Shown here in pieces: positions 34,323 through 43,079 of a DNA stretch of 45,308 bases. The first letter of the stretch is position 1. Each line of letters starts with the position of its first letter. Source of the stretch: Kiloniellaceae bacterium (GTDB taxonomy: Bacteria; Pseudomonadota; Alphaproteobacteria; Kiloniellales; J153). Below the pieces are notes generated by a model. It saw only the letters and a program-made list of their open reading frames with translations, searched no databases and was not told the DNA's origin. The DNA is taken from the NCBI GenBank assembly GCA_021776175.1, contig JAJFGJ010000004.1, positions 1-45,308 on the forward strand, given 5' to 3'. A program made the translations under genes and the position numbers.

Positions 34323-35129
34323 ATGGCGGGCCAAGGCGGTATGGATAACTGGGCGGAGGGGGAAGCCTACGATCCTTATATGGGGCGCTGGAGTTATTTC
34401 GCGGGGAATGCCTTTGTCGAATGGCTGGCCGAACCGCCGGACCGGCGATGGCTGGATGTCGGCTGCGGCACCGGCATTCTGACGCAGGTCGCCTTGGAAC
34501 ACGGCCTGGCCAGCCGCGTTGTCGGGATCGATCCATCGGATGGATTTCTGGCTTACGCCCGCAGCAAGGAACAACACCCGGCAGTGAACTTCCGGCTTGG
34601 CTCGGCCGAGGCCTTGCCGATCGGCGACAATTCTTTCGATGTCGCGGTCAGCGGCCTGGTTCTAAATTTTCTGCCCGATCCGGCACGCGGGGTTGCGGAA
34701 ATGAGCCGCGTGGTTTGCCCAGGCGGCACGGTGGCCGCCTTTGTTTGGGATTATACAGGAGAGATGCAGCTGATACGGCGCTTCTGGGACGCCGCCGCCG
34801 CCTTGAATCCGTCGGCGAAAGACCTCGACGAAGGGGCCCGCTTTCCACTAGCCGCCCCCGGCCCCCTGACGCAGTTATTTCAATCCTCCGGGCTTGAAGA
34901 GGTCGAGGATCACACCATCGAAATTGCCACCATCTTCGAGGATTTCGAGGATTATTGGGATCCGTTCCTAGCCGGAGTCGGCCCGGCGCCCGCTTACTGC
35001 ATGTCCCTGGATGAAGAGGCGCGCGCCGCCCTGCGGGACAGGCTGGAAGAAACCCTGGCGGCGGAACCGGATGGGCGTGTCCACTTGACCGCCCGCGCCT
35101 GGGCCATTCGCGGCACGGTGCCTGCGTAG
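34323..35129 (+). CDS. SAM-dependent methyltransferase
   Basis: A 268-residue class I methyltransferase. The SAM-binding motif LDVGCGTGILTQVAL lies near 40-54, with the acidic VVGIDPSDGF after it and SFDVAVSGLVLNFLPDP as the post-I region. The N-terminus MDNWAEGEAYDPYMGRWS is typical of uncharacterised small-molecule methyltransferases. GGGGG lies 10-14 nt before the ATG. Its stop is 4 nt from the convergent hydrolase stop. The substrate is unknown. Confidence 0.85.
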   Translation: MAGQGGMDNWAEGEAYDPYMGRWSYFAGNAFVEWLAEPPDRRWLDVGCGTGILTQVALEHGLASRVVGIDPSDGFLAYARSKEQHPAVNFRLGSAEALPIGDNSFDVAVSGLVLNFLPDPARGVAEMSRVVCPGGTVAAFVWDYTGEMQLIRRFWDAAAALNPSAKDLDEGARFPLAAPGPLTQLFQSSGLEEVEDHTIEIATIFEDFEDYWDPFLAGVGPAPAYCMSLDEEARAALRDRLEETLAAEPDGRVHLTARAWAIRGTVPA

Positions 35130-35133
35130 TCAG

Positions 35134-35925
35134 TTACATGAGCGCCACGATGAAGCGCGCCATGTGGGTCAGCACATCTTCCCGCGCCTCCAAATGCGGG
35201 CTGTGGGCACATCCGGGCACGATATAGGTTTCGACCGGGCCGGAGACGCCACGGGATATGGCTTCGACTTGAGCCAACGTGGCGTGCTCATCGTGCTTTC
35301 CTTGCATGACAAGGAGTGGACAAACGACCTTCGACAAATATGCCTCGATATTCCAATCGCGAAAGTCGGGGCGCAGCCAGGTCTCCGCCCAGCCCCGGAA
35401 CATGGCGTCGGTATTAGCGCCATGATAGCGCGCCAAGCGGGGCTTCAAGTCGCCGCTTTCCCAATGGGCGACGACACCGCGAATTCCCTTAAGGGTAATG
35501 TCCTCGACAAAAACATGCGCCGCGATGCTGACGCAGGCCTTGGCGTTTTCCGGGTGAGCCGCCGCATAAATCAGCGCGATGGAGCCGCCATCGCTATGAC
35601 CGATCAAAATTGGCCGGGTAATTCCGCAAGCCTCTAGGACCGCCGGCAAAGCCTGCTCGGCCTCATGGGTCATGTAGTCCTTCGGCCGGGGGAGTATCAG
35701 ACGCTCGGATTCCCCAAACCCCCAGCGTTCGTACACCAGCCCCCTAAGCCCGGTTATACGGCACAAATCCTCCGGGACACCGCGCCATTGCCCTATGCCG
35801 CCGAGGCCTTCGTGCAGGAAAACCAGGACCGGTTGCTCGTCATTGGCCGGGGCGCCGATCCACCGCGCATGCAAACGCCGCCCGGCGGCCTCGATAAAAA
35901 AGGCGTCGCTTTGTTTGTCGGCCAT
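35134..35925 (-). CDS. Alpha/beta hydrolase
   Basis: A 263-residue alpha/beta-hydrolase-fold enzyme. The oxyanion region HEGLGGIGQWRG near 39-50, nucleophile elbow LIGHSDGGSIAL near 113-124 with Ser in GHSDG, Asp in GKHDEHATL near 205-213 and His in GCAHSPHLE near 237-245 complete the triad. No signal peptide is seen. It lies 7 nt after the SDR gene and is probably in the same operon. The substrate is unknown. Confidence 0.88.
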   Translation of the reverse strand: MADKQSDAFFIEAAGRRLHARWIGAPANDEQPVLVFLHEGLGGIGQWRGVPEDLCRITGLRGLVYERWGFGESERLILPRPKDYMTHEAEQALPAVLEACGITRPILIGHSDGGSIALIYAAAHPENAKACVSIAAHVFVEDITLKGIRGVVAHWESGDLKPRLARYHGANTDAMFRGWAETWLRPDFRDWNIEAYLSKVVCPLLVMQGKHDEHATLAQVEAISRGVSGPVETYIVPGCAHSPHLEAREDVLTHMARFIVALM

Positions 35926-35931
35926 GAACCC

Positions 35932-36678
35932 CTAGGCTGCGCGAGTCGGGACCACGACCATCTGCGCCACGGTCACGCTGGGCGGTTGGTCCAGGGCATA
36001 GAGAATCGCGTTGGCGATATCCATGGGATCCATGATCTCGGCGAAACTCTGGTAAAACTCCTCTCCGCGCGCCTGGTCCTGAAAGCGGCGCTCCGCGAAC
36101 TCGGTTCGGGTCATGCCTGGCAAAATCTCGGTGATACGCAGGTCGGTCGCGGCATAATCGGCCCGCAAACCATCCGTGAAACCGTGCACCGCGAACTTGC
36201 TCGCGCAGTAAATCGAGCCCGTGGTGTAGACCCGCATGCCGGCGATCGAGCCCAGGGTCACGACGTGACCGCGATTGCGCGCCAACATGCCGGGAATCAC
36301 GGCGTGACAAGTTCGGATCATGCCGGTCACATTGGTTTCCACGGTCCGCGCCCAATCCTCGACGTCGCCCTCATCGAATCGCTTGCGGCCGCCGACATCG
36401 TGGCCGGCGTTGGCGACCAGAATATCGATCCCGCGCAAGTCCTCGGGCAAGCGTTCCAGCAAACCCGCGCAGGCCTCGGCGTCGTTGACATCGAGTTCCA
36501 GGGCGTGCGCGCCCTCCAGCCGCGACGCCAGGGCCTCCAGGCGTGCCATGTCGCGCGCCGCGCAGATCACACGTATCCCCCTGGCCGCCAGCGCCTCCGC
36601 CGTCGCGAGACCGATCCCCGCACTGGCACCGGTCACCAGGGCAACCGCGCCGGGGCGCAAAATTCCTTCTTCCGTCAT
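35932..36678 (-). CDS. SDR-family oxidoreductase
   Basis: A 248-residue classical short-chain dehydrogenase. The cofactor motif VTGASAGIGLATAEAL lies near 14-29, VANAGHDVGG near 90, and the triad is intact with Ser in GSIAGM and YCASK as YxxxK. The C-terminal GLRADYAATDLRITEILPGM matches the YdfG/serine-dehydrogenase-like branch. ATG 36678 is chosen because AAGGGAG lies 6 nt upstream. It is divergent from the hydroxyproline epimerase, with about 95 nt between the starts, so the two may share a regulatory region. Confidence 0.9.
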   Translation of the reverse strand: MTEEGILRPGAVALVTGASAGIGLATAEALAARGIRVICAARDMARLEALASRLEGAHALELDVNDAEACAGLLERLPEDLRGIDILVANAGHDVGGRKRFDEGDVEDWARTVETNVTGMIRTCHAVIPGMLARNRGHVVTLGSIAGMRVYTTGSIYCASKFAVHGFTDGLRADYAATDLRITEILPGMTRTEFAERRFQDQARGEEFYQSFAEIMDPMDIANAILYALDQPPSVTVAQMVVVPTRAA

Positions 36679-36773
36679 GGCCGCTCCCTTGTTTTTAGGT
36701 GCCCATAGCCTGCCCGAAGGATGGGCTCCTGTCACGCTCTGGTGGCCCAGGTGCCAAGAGGATAAACTCAGGC

Positions 36774-37781
36774 ATGACGGTGAAACCCAATACTTTCTTT
36801 TGCATCGACGGTCACACCTGCGGCAACCCGGTGCGCCTGGTCGCGGGCGGCGGCCCGCCCCTGTCCGGCGACACCATGAGCGCCCGGCGCCAGGACTTCA
36901 TGGCCCGCTACGATTGGATCCGCACCGGCCTGATGTATGAGCCGCGCGGCCACGACATGATGTCCGGCGCGATCCTTTATCCGCCCCTGCGCCCCGGCTG
37001 CGATGTCGGGGTGATCTATATCGAAACCACGGGCTGCCTGCCCATGTGCGGCCACGGCACCATCGGCACGGTAACCTTCGCCCTGGAGCGCGGCCTGGTG
37101 CAGCCGCGCGAAGAAGGCGTGCTGCGCCTGGACACCCCCGCCGGCCTGGTCGAGGCGCACTACGACATGCGAAACGGCCATGTGGAAAGCGTGCGCCTGC
37201 ATAACGTCGGCGCCTATCTGGCCCTGGAAGACGTAGAGGTCGAGTGTCCGGACCTAGGGTCGCTCAGGATCGATATCGCCTATGGCGGAAATTTCTACGC
37301 CATCGTCGATCCGCAAAAGAATTTCCGCGACATGGCCGACTTCACCGCCGGCGATCTGGTGCGCATGTCTGCGGAGTTGCGCGAGAACCTGAACCGGGCC
37401 GTCGAGGTCGTCCATCCCGAGGACCCGACCATTCGGGGTGTCTCGCATATCCTGTGGACCGGCGCGCCCAAGCACCCGGAGGCCCAGGCCCGAAACGCGG
37501 TCTTCTACGGCAGCAAGGCCATAGACCGCAGCCCCTGCGGCACCGGCACCTCGGCGCGCATGGCGCAACTGGCGGCGCGCGGAAAATTAAAGCCCGGAGA
37601 CGACTTCGTGCACGAAAGCATCATCGGCTCCCTGTTCCACGGCAAGGTCGAAGCCGCAGCCAAGGTCGGCGACCGCGATGGCATCGTGCCATCGATCCAG
37701 GGCTGGGCGCGCATGACCGGCTACAACACTATCTTCATCGACGACCGCGACCCCTATGCCCATGGGTTCCAGGTTATTTAG
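36774..37781 (+). CDS. 4-hydroxyproline epimerase (proline racemase family)
   Basis: A 335-residue proline-racemase-fold enzyme, identified as a 4-hydroxyproline 2-epimerase. It interconverts trans-4-hydroxy-L-proline and cis-4-hydroxy-D-proline. The N-terminus FFCIDGHTCGNPVRLVAGG is characteristic. Both catalytic Cys are present: MCGHGTIG near residue 90 and DRSPCGTGTSARMAQL near 252. GSLFHGKVEA and GWARMTGYNTIFID also match the family. ATG 36774 (MTVKPN) is chosen over 36699. D-hydroxyproline oxidase and a deaminase would be needed to finish the pathway; the DapA-family gene at 30422 might be the latter. Confidence 0.92.
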   Translation: MTVKPNTFFCIDGHTCGNPVRLVAGGGPPLSGDTMSARRQDFMARYDWIRTGLMYEPRGHDMMSGAILYPPLRPGCDVGVIYIETTGCLPMCGHGTIGTVTFALERGLVQPREEGVLRLDTPAGLVEAHYDMRNGHVESVRLHNVGAYLALEDVEVECPDLGSLRIDIAYGGNFYAIVDPQKNFRDMADFTAGDLVRMSAELRENLNRAVEVVHPEDPTIRGVSHILWTGAPKHPEAQARNAVFYGSKAIDRSPCGTGTSARMAQLAARGKLKPGDDFVHESIIGSLFHGKVEAAAKVGDRDGIVPSIQGWARMTGYNTIFIDDRDPYAHGFQVI

Positions 37782-37805
37782 CGCGGCACACCGCCAGAAG
37801 CCCGT

Positions 37806-38642
37806 TCACGTTTCCTCATACGCCGCGAAAATATCCTCCAGTGCCTTGAAGCCTATAGCGTCGCCGGCCCACCCAAAGGTTCCTTGAGCGGCCATCTCCT
37901 TTGCAGCCTCGACCATGGCGCCGTAGGCCAAGCGGGCGAGCGCCGAGCCGACGCCGATGCGTTTCACTCCGGCCTCGGCCAAGTCCGGCACTCCGAAGGT
38001 CGCGCCCGGCAGGCCCATGACCACGTTGACCGGCTTTTCCAGAGATGAACAAACGGTGCGGATCGTTTCGAGATCGCGCAAGCCCGGGGCGTAGAGCACA
38101 TCGGCGCCCACCGCCTCGAAGGCCTGCAGGCGCTTCATAGTGTCGTCCAGGTCCTGGCGGCCGTGCAGGAAGTTCTCCGCCCGCGCGGTGAGCACGAAGT
38201 CGTACGGCAGCTTGCGGCACGCCTCGACCGCCGCCGCGATCCGTTCCACCGCCAAATCGAACTCGAAGATCGGTTCGTCCGCCCGGCCCGTATAGTCCTC
38301 GATCGAGCAACCGGCCAGGCCGGTCCCGGCGGCGGCGCGGATCGTCTCCGCCACCGCTTCCGGCGCATCGCCGAAGCCCTTCTCCAGATCGGCGGAAACC
38401 GGTAGACCGGTCGCCGTCACCATATCGCGGCAGTGCGCCAGCACCTGCTCCCTGGACACCCGCCCCTCCGGCGCGCCGAGCGAGAAGGCCAGCCCGGCGC
38501 TGGTCGTGGCCAGGGCCTCGAAACCCGCCGAGGCGAGGATGCGCGCGGTCCCAAGGTCCCAGGGATTGGGAATGACGAAAGCGCCATCGCGGCCATGCAG
38601 GGCGCGAAATATTTCGCCTTGGTTTTGGTGTTTCGATTTCAT
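37806..38642 (-). CDS. Isocitrate lyase/PEP mutase family protein
   Basis: A 278-residue TIM-barrel protein of the ICL/PEPM superfamily. Seen: FVIPNPWDLGTARILASAGF, VSADLEKGFGDAPEAV with the metal-binding Asp/Glu, CSIEDYTG and FVLTARAENFLHG. The KKCGH loop of true isocitrate lyase is absent, so the enzyme is more likely a C-C lyase or oxaloacetate-hydrolase type, as for the carboxyphosphonoenolpyruvate branch. It is preceded by a methyltransferase gene 20 nt away in the same direction. The substrate is unknown. Confidence 0.85.
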   Translation of the reverse strand: MKSKHQNQGEIFRALHGRDGAFVIPNPWDLGTARILASAGFEALATTSAGLAFSLGAPEGRVSREQVLAHCRDMVTATGLPVSADLEKGFGDAPEAVAETIRAAAGTGLAGCSIEDYTGRADEPIFEFDLAVERIAAAVEACRKLPYDFVLTARAENFLHGRQDLDDTMKRLQAFEAVGADVLYAPGLRDLETIRTVCSSLEKPVNVVMGLPGATFGVPDLAEAGVKRIGVGSALARLAYGAMVEAAKEMAAQGTFGWAGDAIGFKALEDIFAAYEET

Positions 38643-38661
38643 GCCTTCACTCCGATAATTT

Positions 38662-39282
38662 TCAGCGCGGTACCGCCGCTCCCCAATAGTTGAAACCGGC
38701 GAAGCGGGGCGTACCCGGCAGATAGGCGCTTTCCAGACCCTCTATGCGAAAGCCGGCGGCCTCGATCAAGGCCGGGATATCGCGATTGAGGTTGCAACCG
38801 CCGCCGATCCGCCCCCAGAGGGGATTGAGGCGGTCTTGCCAAAGCCGCACCGCGGCATCCGGCGCCTTGCCATGTTCGCAAAAGATCAACTGCCCACCTG
38901 GCTTCAACACCCGGCGCATACCCCCAAGAGCCTGAAGCGCATCGGGTATCGTGCACAGAGTGTAGGTGACCAGCACCGTATCCACGCTGGCGCGCTCCAG
39001 CGGGATATTTTCTCCCTCCAAGGCCAGATACTCGACCGGGAACGGCAAGTCCCCGGATTTCCGCTTGGCGTATGTCAGCATGACCTCGGCGGGATCGAGG
39101 CCAATGACACACTCCACCTTCGCCGGATCGTAGTAGGGCAGATTGAGCCCCGAGCCGATGCCGATCTCTAGAACCCGGCCCTGGGCGCGGGGCACCACTT
39201 TTCGCCTCTGCTCACGAACCGGTTTCGCGCCGCACGACCAGTTGAGAAGCCTTGGCAATATATGCCTGTCGTAGAAGCTCAT
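38662..39282 (-). CDS. SAM-dependent methyltransferase
   Basis: A 206-residue class I methyltransferase. The start FYDRHILPRLLNWSCG and PVREQRRKVVPRAQGRVLEI resemble a UbiE-like group of bacterial enzymes that methylate lipids or small molecules. The SAM loop IGIGSGLNLPYYDP is near 37-50, and VDTVLVTYTLCTIPD follows near 98. Its stop is 20 nt before the downstream PEP-mutase-family start. The substrate is unknown. Confidence 0.85.
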   Translation of the reverse strand: MSFYDRHILPRLLNWSCGAKPVREQRRKVVPRAQGRVLEIGIGSGLNLPYYDPAKVECVIGLDPAEVMLTYAKRKSGDLPFPVEYLALEGENIPLERASVDTVLVTYTLCTIPDALQALGGMRRVLKPGGQLIFCEHGKAPDAAVRLWQDRLNPLWGRIGGGCNLNRDIPALIEAAGFRIEGLESAYLPGTPRFAGFNYWGAAVPR

Positions 39283-39536
39283 TTCCGAGTTCCCCTAGAC
39301 AACCGCTGAATGCGCCCTCTTCGGTCCCATGCAATCGGGGCTTGCATATTCGCCCCGGCACGCCCTGGCATCCCTCTAAGGCTTTCTAATTTACCGTATG
39401 TTATCAACTAGTTATAAAACTTAACGGTATAGCAGATATTTCCAGCGAACATTGGGACATGAGCAATACCGAACGATCGAAGTGGCGTCTTGGGCAAGAA
39501 CCGAACCGCCGCATCCAGGAGCGCCAGGAGGGCCCC

Positions 39537-39797
39537 ATGGAAGAGCCAGAAGGCTTCATGCAGGATTTCCGCCTGACCACGGCGGAGATACTCTACAAGA
39601 TGCCGGATTATCCGGACTTGCTGCAAAGCTACCTGTGGCAATCGCTCGACCGGGTTCCCGATTTCCCCAAGCTTAACGAGTTCCTCGGCTATTGGGAAAC
39701 CAAGCTGGACGGCACCCTGCATTCGGTGCGCATCGGCTATGTCGGTATCATGCAGCCGGCCGAGTGGGAACAGGCCGAAGGCCCGAGCGAGCACTAA
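39537..39797 (+). CDS. usg: Usg family protein
   Basis: An 86-residue member of the alphaproteobacterial Usg family, recognised by FRLTTAEILYKMPDYPDLLQ, SYLWQSLDRVPDFPKLNEFL and LDGTLHSVRIGYVGIMQPAEW. ATG 39537 is chosen since AGGAGG (39526-39531) lies 5 nt upstream and the length agrees with the family; ATG 39459 adds 26 extra residues. In other alphaproteobacteria the gene lies in a trp operon and its function is unknown; here it stands alone. The stop overlaps the convergent dihydroorotase stop by 4 nt. Confidence 0.9.
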   Translation: MEEPEGFMQDFRLTTAEILYKMPDYPDLLQSYLWQSLDRVPDFPKLNEFLGYWETKLDGTLHSVRIGYVGIMQPAEWEQAEGPSEH

Positions 39798-41146
39798 TCT
39801 TCCGCATCGCCCGGCAGTGTATCCAAGAAACGCACCGGCCGCCCCATGGGTTGGCTCAGTAACTCGTCCTCGCGCATCGCGATATGGCCGCGCACGATGG
39901 TGGCTTTCGGCCAGCCTGTGACGGTCATGCCCTCGAAGGGGGACCAGCCGCATTTGGCGGCCAGCCACTTGGCCGTGATCTCGCGCCGCGCCTTCAAATC
40001 GACGACGGTGAAATCGGCGTCGTAGCCGACCGCGATCCGGCCCTTGCCGGCAATCCCGTATATCCTTTGCGGCCCCGCGCTCAGCAAATCGACCAAGCGC
40101 TCCAACGTGAGCCGCCCGGCATTGACGTGATCGAGCATCAGCGGCAGCAAGGTCTGAACGCCCGGCATGCCCGAGGGGGAAGTAGGATAAGGGCGTGCTT
40201 TTTCCTCGCGCGTATGCGGCGCGTGGTCGCTACCGATGACATCGACGATCCCCTGGTCGATCGCCCGCCACAGCGCGTCGCGGTGGCGGGCGCCGCGAAT
40301 CGGCGGGTTCATTTGCGCGAGGGTGCCCAGACGTTCGTAGCATTCCGGCGCCGCCAGGGTCAGATGCTGGGGCGTGACTTCTACTGTCGCCAGGTCCTTG
40401 TTGGCGGCCAGGAGCGGAATCTCCTCCGCCGTGGTGACGTGCAGGACATGAACCCGGCGGCCCGCGCGCCGGGCCAGATCCAGAACCCTTTGGGTGGCCA
40501 GGCGCGCCGTTTCCTCGTCGCGCCATTCTGGGTGACGCGCGACATCGGCCCCGCCGCGCACCAGCGCCAGGCGTTCGCGCAGGCGGGCTTCGTCCTCGGC
40601 GTGCACCGCCATGCGCCGGCGGCCGCTGTGCATGGCTTGGAGCAGGGTTTCGTCGTCATCGACCAGCAGGCTGCCCGTGGAAGACCCCATGAAGACCTTG
40701 GCTCCGCAACATCCAGGCTCAAGTTCCAACTCAGCCAAATGCTCGGCATTTTCCGCCGCAACGCCCATGAAGAAGGCATGATCCACCCAAGCCCGGCCCT
40801 CGGCGCGGCGCAGTTTATCTTGAAGATCCGAGGCCGTCAGGGTCGAGGGCGTGGTGTTCGGCATCTCGAAAACGGCAACGATTCCACCCAGGGCCGCCGC
40901 CGCCGTGCCGCTGGCCAGGTCCTCCTTGTGCTCCAGGCCCGGCTCGCGGAAATGAACCTGGGTGTCGATCGCGCCCGGCAAAACGTGAAGGCCGCGCACG
41001 TCGACCGCCTCCGCCGCGGCGTCGGTCTCCAGCTTGCCAAGCGCGGCGATGCGCCCGCCGCGCACGCCCACATCCCCGGCGCGCAGCCCGGCCGGGGTGA
41101 CCAGGGTACCGCCCTTGAGGATCAGATCGAAAGGCACCTTTTTCAT
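39794..41146 (-). CDS. Dihydroorotase-like amidohydrolase
   Basis: A 450-residue amidohydrolase of the type I dihydroorotase/allantoinase group, which would form dihydroorotate from carbamoyl aspartate in pyrimidine synthesis. Seen: LPGAIDTQVHFREPGLEHKE, FEMPNTTPS, GAKVFMGSSTG with the usually carboxylated Lys, AVHAEDEA, VHVLHVTTAEEIPLL and GSDHAPHT with the catalytic Asp. The first metal His of the canonical HxH is Gln here (QVH, about residue 61). Similar Q-variants are found in alphaproteobacterial dihydroorotases as I remember them, but full activity is not proven by sequence. The start overlaps the GT4 stop by 4 nt. Confidence 0.87.
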   Translation of the reverse strand: MKKVPFDLILKGGTLVTPAGLRAGDVGVRGGRIAALGKLETDAAAEAVDVRGLHVLPGAIDTQVHFREPGLEHKEDLASGTAAAALGGIVAVFEMPNTTPSTLTASDLQDKLRRAEGRAWVDHAFFMGVAAENAEHLAELELEPGCCGAKVFMGSSTGSLLVDDDETLLQAMHSGRRRMAVHAEDEARLRERLALVRGGADVARHPEWRDEETARLATQRVLDLARRAGRRVHVLHVTTAEEIPLLAANKDLATVEVTPQHLTLAAPECYERLGTLAQMNPPIRGARHRDALWRAIDQGIVDVIGSDHAPHTREEKARPYPTSPSGMPGVQTLLPLMLDHVNAGRLTLERLVDLLSAGPQRIYGIAGKGRIAVGYDADFTVVDLKARREITAKWLAAKCGWSPFEGMTVTGWPKATIVRGHIAMREDELLSQPMGRPVRFLDTLPGDAED

Positions 41147-42186
41147 TGGGCGGCCACGCTACGTATGTCCAGGAGACTCCGGTAAAAGGCGAGGTAGCGT
41201 TGGGCGCAAGCCTCCTCGGTGTATTCGGCCTCATAGCGACGGCGCCCGGCCGAGGCCAATTTTTCCGCCAAGGAAGGTTGGTCCAGAACGCGGTTGATAG
41301 CCGTGGCCAGAGCCTCGACATCGTCGACCGGAACCAGCAGCGCGTCCTCGCCATCGCGAATTACGGCCGCCGGACCGGCGCTGGCCGCCGCGACCAGAGG
41401 GGTGTCGCAGGCCCAGGCCTCAATGGTCACGGTGCCAAAAGGCTCGTAACGCGAGGGAAAAACACAAAGATCCGCGCTCTCCAGTAAGGCTTCCCGGTCA
41501 TAGCGCCAACCGAGGAAACGGACCCGCCCGGCAACGCCCAGGTCCGCCGCCAATTTCTCGAGTTCGGCGCGTATCTCCCCCTCCCCGGCGATCCACAGCC
41601 AGGCCTTGGGGACTGAAACCAAGGCCTTCAGGAGAATATCGAAGGCCTTCTTTGTGTGAAGCCGGCCCAGGGCCAGCAGCAGCGGCGCGTCATCCGGCGT
41701 GTCGTAGTCGGCGCGCTTCAAGAGCCCGGCGGGCTGGCGCACCGCCAGGGTCGGCAAGAAGTGGGATCGCGCCTCGGCCCAACCGGCGGCGCGCATATGA
41801 TCCACGATGCCCTGGGTCACGCCGACAACATGGCCGCAAGCGCGAAAATGCGGCGGCTTGTAGTAGCCGCCCAGCCACCCGACATGGACAAACCGGCCGC
41901 TGGGGCACGCCTTGGTCGCGCGCACCATCCAGGTTTGCACGATATCGGGTTGAAAGCGCGCGATTTCCCGGCGCAAAGCCATCTTGGTCATGATGTCGAG
42001 CGGCCCCCCGAAGCGATATTCCGACAGAGGCACGCCTGCCTTATGCAAAATCTCCGAGCGCGCCGGATTGCGGCGGATAACCGCGCGCTGATCCAGGCCC
42101 CGGCTTTGCAAGGCCGTTACCAGATCGACGAAAAAGGTTTCGGCGCCGCCATGTTCCCCGCCCGCCATGACTTGCATGACCCGCAT
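41143..42186 (-). CDS. Glycosyltransferase family 4
   Basis: A 347-residue GT-B glycosyltransferase of family GT4. VMAGGEHGGAETFFVDLV at the N-terminus and LALGRLHTKKAFDILLKAL near 172 are typical, and the donor-binding E-x7-E motif is in YEPFGTVTIEAWACDTPLVA near 250. A role in lipopolysaccharide core or a related surface glycan is likely, with the GT2 gene upstream. It is followed by dihydroorotase with a 4-nt overlap, an unusual pairing also found in related genomes by chance of operon order. Confidence 0.9.
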   Translation of the reverse strand: MRVMQVMAGGEHGGAETFFVDLVTALQSRGLDQRAVIRRNPARSEILHKAGVPLSEYRFGGPLDIMTKMALRREIARFQPDIVQTWMVRATKACPSGRFVHVGWLGGYYKPPHFRACGHVVGVTQGIVDHMRAAGWAEARSHFLPTLAVRQPAGLLKRADYDTPDDAPLLLALGRLHTKKAFDILLKALVSVPKAWLWIAGEGEIRAELEKLAADLGVAGRVRFLGWRYDREALLESADLCVFPSRYEPFGTVTIEAWACDTPLVAAASAGPAAVIRDGEDALLVPVDDVEALATAINRVLDQPSLAEKLASAGRRRYEAEYTEEACAQRYLAFYRSLLDIRSVAAQ

Positions 42187-42263
42187 GCCGTCGTCCTTCC
42201 AGTATGTTCAGCGGTGCCCGCCCTCGGGACTGTTATAGCTGAAATTTCACGCAGGCACCGCGA

Positions 42264-43079
42264 TTACTTGCCGTTCGCGCGCGTTCCGCGTCTTTTGTTC
42301 GCGGCATCGATCAATTCCGCCTGATACGCCTTGGCTAGACGCAGGTGCCGCGAGAAGGCGTAGTTGGTCGCGATGACCCAGCCCCACCAGCCGTGAACGA
42401 AACCGCGTCTCAGAATATAGGCCTTGAAAAAGGCCGCCGGGAATTCGAACAACAGGCGCCACGCGCCAATCTTGCCGCCGCGCGCGCGCATATCCGCGAC
42501 CTGGGCATCGCTATAGCGATTCATCTTGGCCACGGAGAAAGATATCGACCGGTGCGAGCGATGCATCATTCGAGATTTCAGCCAAACGACCCGTGCCCCC
42601 GGCGAAAACCGCACGACGTCATGGATTGGCGAGTCGGAAAAACGGCCCTTGCGCCGGTCGTACAGCCGGATCTGGCTGTGGCCGAAGCCGCCTGCTTTGG
42701 GCCGGTCTTCGTGGGGGTAGACATCGGGGATACGAACCCGGAAGCCATCGGCGGGCGGGTCGCCCCGCGCGAACAATGCGCGAATCTCGCGCTCAAGCGC
42801 CTCGGTTACCTCCTCGTCCGCGTCGAGGTTGAAGAGCCACTCGCTGGAACAAAGGTCTTCGGCATATCGTTTTTGCAGGCCGTAACCCGGCCAAGCGTTC
42901 TCGGTCACACGGGCGCCAAGCACGGCCGCCACGGCCCGGGTGCGGTCCTGGGACCCCGAATCGACAACAATCACCTCGGCCGCCCATGTCCTGACCGATT
43001 CGATCGCGCGGCCGATTCTGTCTGCTTCGTCTTGCGCGATAATAAAGGCCGAAATGGGCAGCTTGCCCCGATCGCTCAA
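42264..43079 (-). CDS. Glycosyltransferase family 2 (KdtX/WaaE-like)
   Basis: A 271-residue GT-A enzyme; PISAFIIAQDEADRIGRAIE opens the domain, VIVVDSGSQDRT follows, WPGYGLQKRYAEDLC and WLFNLDADEEVTEAL hold the acidic metal motif. This resembles the KdtX/WaaE group that adds glucose to the LPS inner core. The long frame starts at ATG 43346, but 89 residues before L90 have no family character and the stretch contains a 21-bp palindrome. I prefer TTG 43079, 11 nt after GGGAG. Other starts in the extension are possible, so the 5' end is uncertain. It is likely co-transcribed with the GT4 gene 77 nt downstream. Confidence 0.85.
   Translation of the reverse strand: MSDRGKLPISAFIIAQDEADRIGRAIESVRTWAAEVIVVDSGSQDRTRAVAAVLGARVTENAWPGYGLQKRYAEDLCSSEWLFNLDADEEVTEALEREIRALFARGDPPADGFRVRIPDVYPHEDRPKAGGFGHSQIRLYDRRKGRFSDSPIHDVVRFSPGARVVWLKSRMMHRSHRSISFSVAKMNRYSDAQVADMRARGGKIGAWRLLFEFPAAFFKAYILRRGFVHGWWGWVIATNYAFSRHLRLAKAYQAELIDAANKRRGTRANGK

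Noticed and set aside
39884..41185. 433-residue plus-strand frame over the dihydroorotase gene
   Set aside because: Antisense shadow; low-complexity and without family signature.
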